Below the pieces are notes generated by a model. The model did no database searches. It worked only from the letters and a program-made list of their open reading frames with translations, and was not told where the DNA came from. Below are positions 49,145-64,000 of a stretch of DNA of 64,000 nt, piece after piece. The translations under genes and the position numbers were made by a program. Source of the stretch: Cucumis sativus (Eukaryota; Streptophyta; Magnoliopsida; Cucurbitales; Cucurbitaceae); contig NC_026659.2 in assembly GCF_000004075.3 (NCBI RefSeq), positions 1,116,001 through 1,180,000 of the forward strand, written 5' to 3'. Every line of letters begins with the position of its first letter. Position 1 is the first letter of the stretch.

Positions 49145-50245
49145 TCTAATGTCTTATTATTTCATTCCATCAGGATGTTTGTAATCTTCATGCTCCAACT
49201 AGGAGTATGAAATTTGAAAAATATTTTCATGCATTATTTGTATATTTTTCATTTTATTTTCTGTTTGGTTTACTCTATAGCAGTCTTTATATATTTGACA
49301 TTACACTAAATAACAAGATTAAGGAAACAATTGTACTAAAAGTTCTAATATATTCGGTTATGCTAAAGGTTATTTATGGTGCATGTTCGTATCAATTTTT
49401 TTTAGAATAAATATAATTCATATAATACAATATCACTCATGTATCAATTAATCTCTTATAAAATGTTATAACTAGAAAAATAAGAAAAAAAAACAAAGTG
49501 AAACAATTTTCAACTATACAAATATAATAATAAAATTTAAGATTTTATCAATACTTGACTCGTATTGGCCAAACCCAAACATCTCTCCCTACTCTATTTT
49601 AGTTTTAGGGTGATCTTTTTTATTATATATGCACAACACATGACCCATTCACCTCAACCTTAATCAAAACTAAGCACATTCACTTTGACTTTGACACAAG
49701 GTAACCCTCTGGTATTCTTTTTCCAAAATTGGCATAGATGCTATTACTTTTTTTAACTATATCATCGTATTTATTACTTTTCATTTTATTTTGAGTCGAC
49801 TATAAAAATTTAATGATACAAGACTACAATAACATATCTAATATAACTTATACGTTGTATACAATAACATATAGAGCATATAGTCTTTTTTTTTTTTTTG
49901 TTGAGATTTAAGTATATTGGATTTTCATAATCCAATATATCAAATTATTATATTTGTAAATATTTGAAACAAACTTATTATTATATGTAAATATGATTTG
50001 TTGTTTTGTTTGAAGTCAAAATTAATTAAACTTTTTGATATCTCTAGGTTTGAATTTGAAAGTTGAATTACAATTGAATTTAAAAGTAAAGATTGGAATA
50101 TTTTAGTTTTACTATTTCTATGACAACACTTTAATTTGGGGAACTATGTAGAACCCTCTTCACAAACATAGGAAAATAAAAATAAAAATGTAAATCAAAG
50201 AGAGATCGATGGAGTTTAAAACGGGTCAACATGTACGTATCAGCT

Positions 50246-50264
50246 CCAATTAAATATTGCCACG
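50246..50264 (+). promoter_or_regulatory. ERSE-I in the BiP promoter
   Basis: CCAAT at 50246-50250, exactly nine bases, then CCACG at 50260-50264: a perfect CCAAT-N9-CCACG ER stress response element. The CCACG half overlaps a CACGTG G-box. Such elements bind NF-Y plus bZIP28/bZIP60-type factors in plants and drive BiP induction in the unfolded protein response. Confidence 0.92.
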
Positions 50265-50348
50265 TGTAATCAAAGCCAAATCAACGGCCCGCATCACCCC
50301 AACGCTAGACGCAATATTATTGGTTGCTAACACGTTACACGAAATCTT

Positions 50349-50364
50349 ATTGGTCCACGTCATC
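50349..50364 (+). promoter_or_regulatory. Plant unfolded-protein-response element in the BiP promoter
   Basis: ATTGGTCCACGTCATC matches the described plant UPR element in BiP promoters. It lies 85 bases after the ERSE and about 80 bases before the TATA box. An additional ATTGG word lies at about 50319. Confidence 0.9.
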
Positions 50365-50429
50365 AAGAGTGACATGGTCCTGCGCAAGATGCAATGGTCG
50401 TGGCAACCAGAAATTTCCATCGATCTCTC

Positions 50430-50436
50430 TATAAAA
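50430..50436 (+). promoter_or_regulatory. TATA box of the BiP gene
   Basis: TATAAAA sits downstream of the two UPR elements. It predicts transcription start near 50460 and a leader of about 100 bases before the ATG at 50564. Confidence 0.8.
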
Positions 50437-50563
50437 CCACACCTCCCGCTTTCAGTCTCTTCCAAAATCTCTAAACCCAAAAAACGAAAGCGAAATCCTT
50501 CTTCTTCTTCATAATCTCAACGTTCACAGCTTCCATAGATTGCATTTTCACAAGATTATCGCC

Positions 50564-54009
<3,446 letters not shown>

Positions 54010-54963
54010 ACAGAGTGTTTAGTAATTTTTATTGATCTCTTTCGGAAGGCTGCAGGGTTGGTTGAGAAAATGATGAGGACATAGAGAAATGGTAGTAGGG
54101 AATGGCAAAAGAAACTCACTGTAATTCTTTAGATAGGATGGTTGAACTTTTTTTTTTTCCTTCTTTTTTGCGAATGATGCTTTGCATTCTCCATTATTAA
54201 TGGGTACGGTGGAGCTATTCGAAACATTTTGGATTTTGGTTTTATTGTTATTAAAAAGTAAAACTCCTATGTTCAATTTTCAATTACATGAGTTTAATAT
54301 CCCTTTTCCACACGTCTATTAGAAATTCAAAATAAAGTACAAATAAGTTTATGTCAAATTTTCTTAAGTTTACCTAAGTTTCTGAATTTATCTACTCAAT
54401 ACCAAATTCTAAATGATTTGTTGCTTAAAAGATGTATCAAAATTAAATTTATAAATATTATTATTATTAATTAATTTTTTTGAAAAGTTATAGAGATGGC
54501 TTTTACTTACTAATAAAGTGTTAATTACTTCGACTTGCAAGAATCAAGCATGTTTGAAGAATAATTTACTTTAGATAATTTGACACTTGAATATTTTTTA
54601 TAAATAGATTTCAAATGCATAAAATTTTTAATACTAGAAGACAAATTAACTAATTTTATTTTTTGGTTTAATCTTGAAAATGATATTGAGCTCCCTACGA
54701 ATTAAACTGAAAGAAATTAAAACTTAATACGCCAAAAAGGAAAACAAAAAACTTTTTTTTTTTGAAAATTAACTTGGAGAAAAAATATACAAGAATCTCA
54801 GCTTTCTGCTGCAGATGTGAAATTTTCTGTTTTTCTTAAGTTACAAAGCATCATTCCTTATTTATTCTTAAAAAAAATAAACAGACATTATGACAAATTC
54901 CAATCTCCTCTTGCATCCAATTTGATGAAAGAGAAAAAAAAACTCAATTTATGCCTTTGGACA
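54010..54963. other. Spacer between convergent BiP and NAD synthetase genes
   Basis: About 0.95 kb holding both 3' UTRs. A T-rich tract lies near 54150 and AT-rich words resembling polyadenylation signals are common. No open frame has domain content. Confidence 0.6.
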
Positions 54964-57900
54964 TTAAAGTCCAACCTTGGGATTCCCTGAGCCTGCTGCT
55001 ACAACCCCCATACCACTTGATTCTTTGATAGCAATACCATCTCCATTCAACTCTTCTACAAGTTTATCGATCTTCCGAAACTGATATGGCCATCTCGAAT
55101 TGTAAAGAAATTGTCGAAGATCGAACCGATTGTCCTCTGGAGAATAGCTCTGCAATGAGATTTAAATAAACTTGTAAGAGAACGAGAAAGATATGTGAGT
55201 AGATTGTAACGTTCTGATACCTCTTTCTACCATAAATTTCAGTACAATCGATGATACCTACCTCGGCGTGATAAGATGGCGTTAATACAGTCATTTTGTG
55301 TCGGTTGATGGAGTAATACTTGAAGAAATGTTTCACTTTTTCGGCCACCTCAGAAGGAGTTAACTTAGCACCCCACCGGTAGCAGAGGTTCTGAAACAAG
55401 AACAAAGAGTTACTAAGGTCTATAAGACTGTTTGAGCGAGAGAGTTATGTGAAAATATTAGACAAACCTTAAACATCGACACTGGACCACAGCGGAAAAT
55501 TTTTCGCATTCTTCCGTAGACTGAGAGCTCCTCGTAAGTCATTCCCATGTCAACTTCATCCAACTGTCTCGAGAGAGAAAAAAACTTCTTCAATCAGACA
55601 TATGGGCAAGAACATGTTGAATCTAAGCATAGGTTGAAATAATATATCCAAAAACATTAACACAGGAAACAATTATTTAAAGTCGGATCTAACTCTGGGA
55701 TAAAATGCATCTGAAGATCAATTTTTCAGAGGAAAACTGAAGTGTGAGATGTGGAAGAGAAGAACCTGACTGTAGTTTGAACGGATTGGCTCTAACTCAG
55801 CTGTAGGTGGAGCAGCTTCGATATCCGCCAACGATGAGTAGGAAAGATGGGTGGAAGCCCATCTAAGAAATGCTCGAAGATCCATCTTACTGATGCTTCC
55901 AATTGGATTTATATCTGCTGAACTGCAATCATACTGCGTTGAGAATCCAAACACCAGATGAGACACTCGTAAAATGAAAACATGGCAGATGTATATAGAA
56001 ATTCAAGAAGGGAAAAGAAATAGCTTGAATAATATCAAACCTTTGTTAAGTAACCACGCAATCCTTCGTCGACATTGGAGCTACCCAGAACAAGGTAGAA
56101 TCCCGGTTTGCTATGTACCCAAGGTAAAAGTGATGCAAACATAAAAGCCAGAACCATCCTGATTCTAGCTTGAATATTTTGCAGACCTAAATTTTCAATA
56201 TTAGATCCCCCATCTACCTGCATAACAAGACGAAGATGACATATAAATAGCTAATAAATCGCAAAAGTCCAAATACCTAAAAGATAGGGATAAAGATGAA
56301 ATCATGTAGTGTTACATGGACAAAGCGAATTGACCTAACTATCTCAATATGAAGAAAGTAAAATCTGCACTTGCAGAAAAGCACCATTCACCATGCCCTT
56401 CCCTTGTGTACACAATACAATAAAACTTGAAGGAGAAAAAGAGGTATTTTCACCTTATAGCGAGGACGTTTTCCAGTGAGTGTTTGGAACAAAGATAAAA
56501 GTGCTGAAACAATTCCGTCTATGGAAACATCAAGATGCCATGAACCAATCTCATGTGCTAGAACCTTCGCTCTTGTACGTGTTTCTTCAGAGCTACATGG
56601 AGCAAGCATGGTTAGTGAATGACACCAGATTTTGAGCTATAACAAAAAGAACAAAGTGTACAACCTATTTATTAAAAGATAAAATATATTAAACTGATCG
56701 GAACCCTAAACCAGATCTTTCAGTTCAAATTCACGTTCATGTTAAAATGCAGACAATAAATCAAGATGAATTCGTGGACTAAAGCATTGCTATATTTTGG
56801 CAAGGTCAAGCAGGTCTTCCATGGGATACAGTTGAGGCACTCTGTGGCCCAGTTCAGGCACCTATAGTTATTAGAAAACAAACTTAACCACTGAACTCAC
56901 CTATTTTCAGAACCCATAAATACAGTATAAAAAATTCGTCTGGCAAATTCTCTGCTATCGGTTGGGAGCTCTCCATCAGCATAATGTCCAATCCGTATTG
57001 CATCAGCTTTCACTTGTTCGTCTCCATTAGCAATTTCTGCAAGCCAATGCATAGAAACAACCAAGAGAGTACAAGTTGTGAGTGATTGGTGGCAAGTGTA
57101 TGAATTAGTAAAACCCCATGCTTCCTGTAGGGTATCAAGCAAATTTTCTAATTATACTCCACTTATCATTAATAAAACTTAGGGTGGGTTTTTGTAAGGT
57201 TCTTCGAGGAACAGATTCCTTTAAATATCATTTATTTACTTTTGAATTTTTGCCCATCCTCTTATATGATGGAGACATCAATAATCTAATACCTGATGAC
57301 TTAATGGGCAATCCCATGTTCATTTGACTTAATCCTTCGTTGTATACTACTTTAGATAAACTTGTCACATAGAGATACCAGAACAATGCTACTCTAGCTG
57401 TGTCCATGGAAAATAAAAACCCAAAAGCAACCTTTTACGACAAGCTGACACATGCAGCCTACTATGGCTGCAACAGAGGAGCTATCAGCACCACCGGAGA
57501 GAGGAAGCAAAAATCCAGAAGCTCCACTTCGTCTTAAATAGTCCCATAGCCAGCAACCTGGTCCAAAGGCTATTTCCTCTTCCGCACAGTGATATTTAAT
57601 CTATAATTCATCAATCACATTGCAGTAAAGAAAGATCAGCCTTTAAAAAAATGAACTAAAATACTACGGAAATATACTGAATGCGTGGCAACTCTCCTCA
57701 AGTGGACAATGAACTAAAATACTGTTGAACTGATATTGAGTGAGTGGGAACTAACCTCAAGAGGACTTGAAAGGGAAATTTTGAGATTGAATGATTGACA
57801 TAGACTGTACGGGGCTGCCACGGAAGGAACTTTAGTTTTATAGCTTGCTTGTTCTTGAAAGCTGCTGATAGATCCTCTAAGACTAGCAACCTGTCAGCAA

Positions 57901-59829
57901 GCAAACTTCTTGAAACCGGCAGCAAAAAGGACAGGAAGACAAAGAAAACGCCATAGATTTATTTTGTTTTGTTTTATTTTATTTTTTTAACACTTGGGAT
58001 ATTGAGCTCCACTCCTCCATTATGTTAATAGCCCACCACACAATATTTCCAGAGGCTCTTGGGCACCATAAGGCCAATATGGGGAGACAACGAGAATTTA
58101 AAACCATTATAAACTATTTGAACCCTATACTTTGTAGTGTTTCTACAAATATCTAGCGTGACCCCCAAAGCATCCTTGATAGAGAATACCCATCATTTAA
58201 GTTCAACAAATGACCATTCAATTGACACTAACTTATGATAAGGTGAAAAAGGAGAAAGTAGCTTGGGTTATTAAATATGAGATAAGGAGATCAAGTAAAA
58301 CATCACACGCCTCATTGTTTGAAGAAGTCAAAGGAAGCTAGGAAGTATTTTCATACCGCATCAAGATCCACATGAGCAACCACAACTTCAACATCCTTCA
58401 AAGAAAACTGTGACCCTTGAGCTACCAGATCACCGTTTACAACGACGCAAGCACATCCATCTGCAACACAACATAAACTTCAATTAATCCTTTGTTTTCT
58501 TCAGCAAACTACAAATGTCAAAACCCACAGTAAACAATACACACAAATCACAATATGCTGCACATATAGGCATGCAGAAATTAAAAATGGCCCCACATAA
58601 AGTACATATAAAATATCATTTATGTTATTCGTGTACTATGAGTACCATGAAAGAAAATGCAAAGCAACACTAACTAAATTTTATGCAAAAGCATGATGCA
58701 TACCATAGTAAAGGCGGCCCCCATCACAACCCTGGTGGTTACTATACATGTAAACTCCACCACGAGTATGAGTAGCACCTATAAAAGCACGAAGACGAAC
58801 ATCAAGTTTTCTTAGTTGGTGATGACTTCCACTGGCATTCATAAATACTTCGACCCCATTCAAAGCAAGTTCAGCGTGAGGAGGAATAGGTGTAAATAGT
58901 TCTTCACAAACCTCAGCAGCAACAGCTCTAACATGATAAAAACAAACTAGGCATCAGACTCTCGTATTATTCTCTACAAATTCAATTATAAAAAAAACAT
59001 GCAACATCCAATTATCAACTTGTCAGTATGCAGCAATCAGAAGTTACATAGGAATTTTGGACTTGCAAAACGAAAGAAAATTAAACAAGTATTTTGGGGA
59101 CTCACGTATCTTGGAACTGAATATATCCATAGCCAAAAGGCACAGAAGTCTGCGACAGAGCCTCAGCAACATCTTTAGGCAGCTGAAAATCCACAAGTTT
59201 GTCCTTTAGCTTCCATGCTGTGAACCACCGGAGCTCCCGGTAATTCCCATCATTTGCAAGCCACATCTTTGGGCGTATCATAATAATTTTCCTATTGTAG
59301 CACATAATTTGACAATTGTAGCGCTCAGAGTCTTTAATAACAGGCATGCCAATGCTGCACAATATCCCATCGGTCCAAGGACCCAACAGTATATCCTTCA
59401 AGCATTCCCATCTGCATAAGTATCCTAAAACAAGAAATTTGAGCACCCCAGAAGCTTGAAACCATCAAATATGCCTAGCAATACACTTCCAAATATTAAG
59501 CTTACAAAAATGACATAAACCAAGGACCCCACAAATTGCGTTTTGTTAAAAATTCAGAAACAATTTCCCATAACCAAAAGGAGTTATTTTCAGATAATAT
59601 CAACCGAATTGAGATAAAACAAGCAGAAAACTTACGCATGAGTGACAGTGTCGAGCTCCAAGAAATGGTCTTCACACCCATATCCACTAATCTCAAGTTC
59701 AGGGCCAAGTCTAATGACAGCCCCAGCACGTTTAGCCTCATCAATGGACTCTTTGATGTGCTTCACATTACAATCGAAATCCATAGCCCATTGGTTTAAA
59801 TTACACGTTGCCACTTTCAACAACCTCAT
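54964..59829 (-). CDS. NADSYN: Glutamine-dependent NAD+ synthetase, thirteen exons
   Basis: Last step of NAD biosynthesis: converts nicotinate adenine dinucleotide to NAD+ with ATP and glutamine, in the cytosol. Exons (minus): 59829-59636, 59411-59106, 58927-58704, 58460-58357, 57890-57756, 57600-57432, 57036-56901, 56592-56454, 56217-56041, 55933-55766, 55563-55468, 55390-55262, 55149-54964. All close in frame; about 720 residues, the usual plant size. The N-terminal nitrilase-fold glutaminase has [14 protein letters not shown] with the putative catalytic Glu44 and a Cys near 174 ([13 protein letters not shown]). The C-terminal synthetase has the ATP-binding loop [10 protein letters not shown] (about 354-363), [42 protein letters not shown] and [15 protein letters not shown]. 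Nothing looks broken. The 5' end is divergent from the ABCF gene. Confidence 0.95.
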
Positions 59830-61132
59830 CTTTAACGATTCCTCTGCCTACCCACCTTACAATCGGGAACAAAAGTAAAAAAATCAATGAACCAATTTGA
59901 ATAATCATCACAAAAGAAATAAAGGGTATAAGAAAAAAAACGAAATTGAGGACCTGTGAGGACTGACCTGGGCTACTTCTGCAGAAAATTTGAGAGCTCT
60001 GCAGAGACGACCTTATGTGATGGCCCAAATAAGTGAATGCGATGTATTTGTTCTTGTGTTTGATTCTCCTTTTTATGCCTCCATAAATTATTCTGGTCGT
60101 ATTTAGTGGGGCTTGGATTCTTTTCTAACACGCGCTTGGAAGTTGGAATTGGAAGTTGTTCGATTCAGTGACTCGGCGGGTCAAATGGTCCTGGATCATT
60201 GGACGGGTTTTGGAGTTTGGAATGGATACGTTCGACCCTTCTTCTTTTATACATATAATAGATATAGATGTTGATATGTCCCCTTCTATCATATAAGCTA
60301 ATATTTTGTTATAATTTTCTTTTTGTTTGTTTTGCTATATATATATATGGTCTATTTATCATCTTTATTAAAATTAATTTTAAAATTTCAGTTGACGCTT
60401 ATTCTAAATTAATTAAGGAGAGTCAAATTTGAAACAAAAAAAAGTAACTTGAGTCAATTAGTATTCAAATGTGCAACACCTAGAGATCTCTAGGTGTCAT
60501 ACTAAAAAATAAAGTATATTTAAAATTTAAACATGAAAAAATGTTGCATTTTAAAGTTTAGGGACTACATTATGGATGCCAACATGAGTAACATAATTCT
60601 TAGACTTGACTCTTAATTACGGTGCCTTTAAAAAATTCAAAATTTCATTACGGATAGTTTAGGTTTAAAAGAACAAATGAATATAAGTCAAGAAAAAGAC
60701 CGATTTTAAATATAGAGCATAAATAAATATAGGAAATTTTCAAATAGAATAAACAAGGTTACTCTTTGGTCGGTGTCCGGTGTCTATTTGCCATGTCGAT
60801 GATTTATCTATATCTATTATTAATAAAAATATAAATCTTATGGTTTTGTTTTAAAAATTATTTTGAACATTTTGTGATTTATCGTAATTAAAAAAGATGA
60901 GGAAAAATGTACTAAAAAAGAGGGGAAAAATCGAAGGTTGAAGGGAAACTAAAAAACATCCATAGCCGTCTTGGCGGTCGCTTCTTGCGTTCACAAATCG
61001 AGCAGCTGCTGCTTGCTGGAGTTGGAAGGCCGACGAATCTCCGGCTGAAGGAGGGCAAATAGCGTTGAAGCTGTAGATTCAGCAGCCAATCCTTATCGGC
61101 TCAAGAGCCCCACTCCATTTTGGGTTCTCGAG
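59830..61132. other. Shared divergent promoter region of NAD synthetase and ABCF3
   Basis: About 1.3 kb between two divergent ATGs. Near 59860-60010 the sequence has AG/GT-type words compatible with a leader intron of NAD synthetase. The middle (60240-60900) is AT-rich and holds no gene. Near 60960-61130 it is less AT-rich, as expected for the ABCF3 leader. No canonical TATA box stands out for either gene. Confidence 0.55.
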
Positions 61133-64000
61133 ATGACAGAGGTGGCGAGCTCAGTGGTGCACGAGGTCCTTGGACAAAGAACTCAGGACGTGGATCAGCC
61201 CATCATCGACTACATCGTTAATGTTCTTGCTGACGAGGATTTTGAGTTCGGCGAGGATGGCGAAGGAGCTTTCGACGCTCTTGGTGAGCTCCTCGTTGGT
61301 GCTGGCTGCGTTTCCGACTTCGCCGAGTGCCGCACGGTTAGTGAATCAGTGGTTTGTTTGAGAATTACTTTGAAAATGTTGGAAAGGAGTTCAAGGTGAT
61401 ATGTTTTGTCTTTGTTCGCTCATCAATTTCATGATGCTTGTGTTGAGGATTTAATGTCGTACAGCGATTAGCTTTTTGAGATTAATATGTTCAAAATTCC
61501 AATGCATTTTTGGACTATGTGATAGCAGGAAACTTCTAATATCAGGGTTAATTTAGAATTCGCAATAGCTTTCGGCTTTGAGATAATAATTTCCACCGAG
61601 CACCGATTATTTCGATGGTTATCATGTAGGTAACTTAAAACGATTGTATATTTGAGAAATTCTCTTGTTTTGACACCGGGAAATTATGTAGGTTTGCAGT
61701 AAAATCTCAGAAAAGTTTGGGAAGCATGGATTGGTCAAGAATAAACCAGCTGTGCGCAGTCTTGTAACACCCATGAGAATGAATGAAGGAATGGATGAAG
61801 AGGAGGTTCCGAAGAAGAAGCCGGAAGTTATTGATGGTCCTATACTGACTGAGCGTGACCGATTAAAATTAGAGAGGAGAAAGAGGAAGGAGGAACGTCA
61901 AAGAGAGGTGAAGAATCACTGACGTTTTATGGTCACCTTTTTGCATATGACCGATTGTTTAAAAAATGTCATTGATATTCTGAAGTATTTGCTAGACTTG
62001 CGCAACGCAGGTTGATTTATCATTATACTACTAGACAAGAAAATAATAATAATAATAAAATATGTGTCTAGGACTAGGAGAACCTTTTCACTTGAACTGG
62101 TTTTTTTAAATGGTTCAATAAGTTGATTCCTTTACTAACTTCAAACACTTTCTTTTGATCATCAGGCGCAATTCCAAATGCATTTAGCTGAAATGGAAGC
62201 AGCCAGGGCAGGAATGCCTGTAGTATGTGTCAATCATGATAGTGGAACGGGGCCTGCAGTCAAAGATATTCATATGGAGAATTTCAATATTTCTGTTGGT
62301 GGTCGTGATCTCATTGTGGATGGCACAGTCACACTGTCATTTGGAAGGCACTATGGTGAGTTTAGTTTTAATGCTCTGTTTGATTCGATATATACGAAAT
62401 GCTGAACGGTAGAAAGGTTACTGGAAAAAAAATCTCAATACTGTAACTGCCGATACTTAAATATGTGAAAAACCAAAACAAATTGAAGACGAAAATGCCT
62501 GATATTTCAAAAGCAAGTATTGGGGAGACTAATAATATTAAAAAGCTGGGCACACTACTTGCCTCAAGGTGATTTGGTTTTCTTGCACACCCATACTAAA
62601 GAACGGGCCCTTTGACTTAGACAGAATTTTTTCTTGATCTTGAGCCCATCAACACCCCATGATGTTACACCACCAAAGACTTTGTCACCTCCTACCATAT
62701 TTGCTGCAATAAGATTTCTCATCGACGATGATGGGTTGCAAGTTGATCAGCTCTCTCCAATGCCTTAGGGTTGTATAGATTAATGCTGCTGATCAACCTA
62801 TTTTTGTAATTAGGAGCATCATTATGTAGAAAGGAGGCTTTGTGCTGGGGGAGGAGTAAGATATTTTGAAAGGGGGTTTTCCTAAAGGGAACCATTTCTT
62901 AGCCCAATTGGCAACTGGCTTTGTGGTATTGGTAATATATCTTGTCCACCTGAAAGATGTAGTGTAAGCATCACTTTTAGATTATATTTGAAAATTTTAT
63001 GGTTGAGCGGAAGAATGATATTGCAGCACTCAAGCAAGCTCCACCATGTGAAAAAGCAGAAAGATGTTCCTTTAATGGTTTTGGTTATCCTAGCCCTACT
63101 ATCTCTTTCAATGGTAAAGAATTTATTTTTTGAACATAACAGACTAATGGTTGTAGTTTCCCATTGAAGGGAGGGGAGGATCAAGTGTTGGTGATGGCCA
63201 AGTTAAATGGAGAACTGGAGGGAGGCATATGGTGAAGTTTCAGCTGAGGGAGAGGTGGATGCCAGGGTTGAGGGTGGGGATCCCAGAGGGAGAGCACCAT
63301 GAAAAAAAAAGAGAAAAATGCTATCTGACGAAAACCTAAAAGTTCACCAGTAATTTAAATACAAGCATTATATGCACACACACAGACACTCAATATTTGT
63401 AATTAGTAACTATCTTGGAGGATGTTAATGTACTAGAATCAATGGTTTCTGAGTGCAGGTCTTATAGGAAGAAATGGTACGGGGAAGACAACTTTTCTTA
63501 GGTATATGGCTATGCATGCCATTGATGGTATTCCTAAGAATTGTCAGATATTGCATGTAGAGCAGGAAGTTGTTGGTGACGATACTTCAGCGTTGCAGTG
63601 TGTTTTAAATTCGGATATAGAAAGAACCCAACTTTTGGGAGAGGAAGCTCGTCTTCTAGCCCTACAGGTTTGAATGCGACTTTGAGTGCTGGGTTCACCT
63701 ATTTTTACTTATCTTGAGCTTGTAATTTGCTCTAATGGTTCCCTCGATTTTCTTTACATATTCAATGCGTTGATGTAAATTCTAATTATTTGAAGAGAGA
63801 CGTGGAGTTTGAGGATGAAAAAAGCAATGCAGCTGCTGACAAAGATGGCATTGCACAAAGGCTTGAAGAGATATACAAAAGGCTTGAGTTTATTGATGCT
63901 TATTCTGCAGAGGCACGTGCTGCTTCCATTCTTGCTGTAAGTTCAAGACATTTGCCTTTATGCCTTTATGCCTTTCTGAAAGAATTTTTCATCAATTGGA
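61133..64000 (+). CDS. ABCF3: ABC transporter F family member 3 (GCN20-type), 5' part
   Basis: Soluble twin-ATPase ABC protein without membrane segments; relatives (yeast GCN20) work with GCN1 on ribosomes to activate the GCN2 kinase. Exons in the window: 61133-61336, 61692-61907, 62166-62355, 63459-63667 and 63796-63936, in frame, giving the first 320 residues. The N-terminus (MTEVASSVVHEVLGQRTQDVDQ) is the acidic GCN20-type extension, followed by a Lys/Arg/Glu-rich coiled segment (LTERDRLKLERRKRKEERQRE) and then the first ATPase domain with Walker A GRNGTGKTT at about 207-215. The ABC signature, Walker B and the second ATPase domain lie beyond the end. The window stops in the intron after exon 5. 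Intron 3 is 1.1 kb and may hold repeat debris. Confidence 0.93.
62356..63458 (-). mobile_element. Possible transposable-element debris in ABCF3 intron 3
   Basis: The 1.1-kb intron has two open antisense frames that stand out from the AT-rich introns nearby: 62564-62719 (52 codons including stop, extending a little upstream; RNLIAANMVGGDKVFGGVTS) and 62882-63184 (100 residues; FFTWWSLLECCNIILPLNHK). The second reads like the kind of low-function, repeated frame seen in plant retroelement remnants. I do not recognise either domain, and the whole call is an inference. Confidence 0.25.

Larger units (their letters stand above)
38400..50200. other. Gene desert between SWEET and BiP
   Basis: Nearly 12 kb with no recognisable gene. 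The sequence is extremely AT-rich with many homopolymer tracts and AT microsatellites (about 43378-43398 and 45012-45030). I support only the perfect 43-bp duplication at 39878, the tandem array at 48.2-49.14 kb and a short stem-loop at 43157. G/A-rich sequence at 39383-39420 could also form G-run structures. Open frames (for example 39437-39700, 46709-46909, 49207-49410) have no domain content. Small RNA or lncRNA genes cannot be excluded by eye. Confidence 0.6.

Noticed and set aside
50250..50514. Open frames on both strands over the BiP promoter
   Set aside because: They overlap the ERSE, UPR element and TATA box, and arise from local higher GC content.

Overview
This is a stretch of nuclear DNA from a flowering plant. 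All genes have GT-AG introns, the spacers are very AT-rich, and the products are plant-specific or plastid-targeted (ARF, SWEET, plastid bS6, HDEL-tailed BiP). The flavour of the dispersed repeats makes me think of a cucurbit such as Cucumis, but that is an impression and not proven from the sequence. Exon models were built by hand from splice signals and reading-frame continuity. For seven of the eight genes all junctions close in frame; the ZGRF1/DUF2439 gene has two uncertain junctions.

Layout: 1-12.0 kb is a gene-poor spacer with candidate MITEs and a decayed LINE reverse transcriptase. 12.69-18.42 kb (+) is a 14-exon auxin response factor of the repressor (ARF9/11/18-like) type, with a uORF-rich leader. 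19.26-20.93 kb (-) is a membrane-anchored RING-H2 E3 ligase resembling RHA4A. 24.39-26.64 kb (-) is plastid ribosomal protein bS6. 28.96-33.13 kb (-) is a protein with three ZGRF1/DUF2439 domains. 36.03-38.24 kb (-) is a clade II-like SWEET sugar transporter. 38.4-50.2 kb is a gene desert; near its right end lies an eight-unit tandem array with a period of about 116 bp. 50.56-54.01 kb (+) is the ER chaperone BiP, with textbook unfolded-protein-response elements in its promoter. 54.96-59.83 kb (-) is glutamine-dependent NAD+ synthetase, convergent with BiP. 61.13 kb to the end (+) is the 5' part of an ABCF3/GCN20-type ABC protein, divergent from NAD synthetase.

The genes are ordinary single plant loci and do not form an operon or an obvious pathway cluster. 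The items most worth a second look are the tandem array upstream of BiP, whose units carry ACGT and CCAAT cores; the three-domain ZGRF1 protein with an in-frame stop that needs a short intron to explain it; the uORF-loaded ARF leader; and possible transposon relics inside introns. I found no CRISPR, rRNA or convincing tRNA gene, and no clear evidence of a wholly new system.
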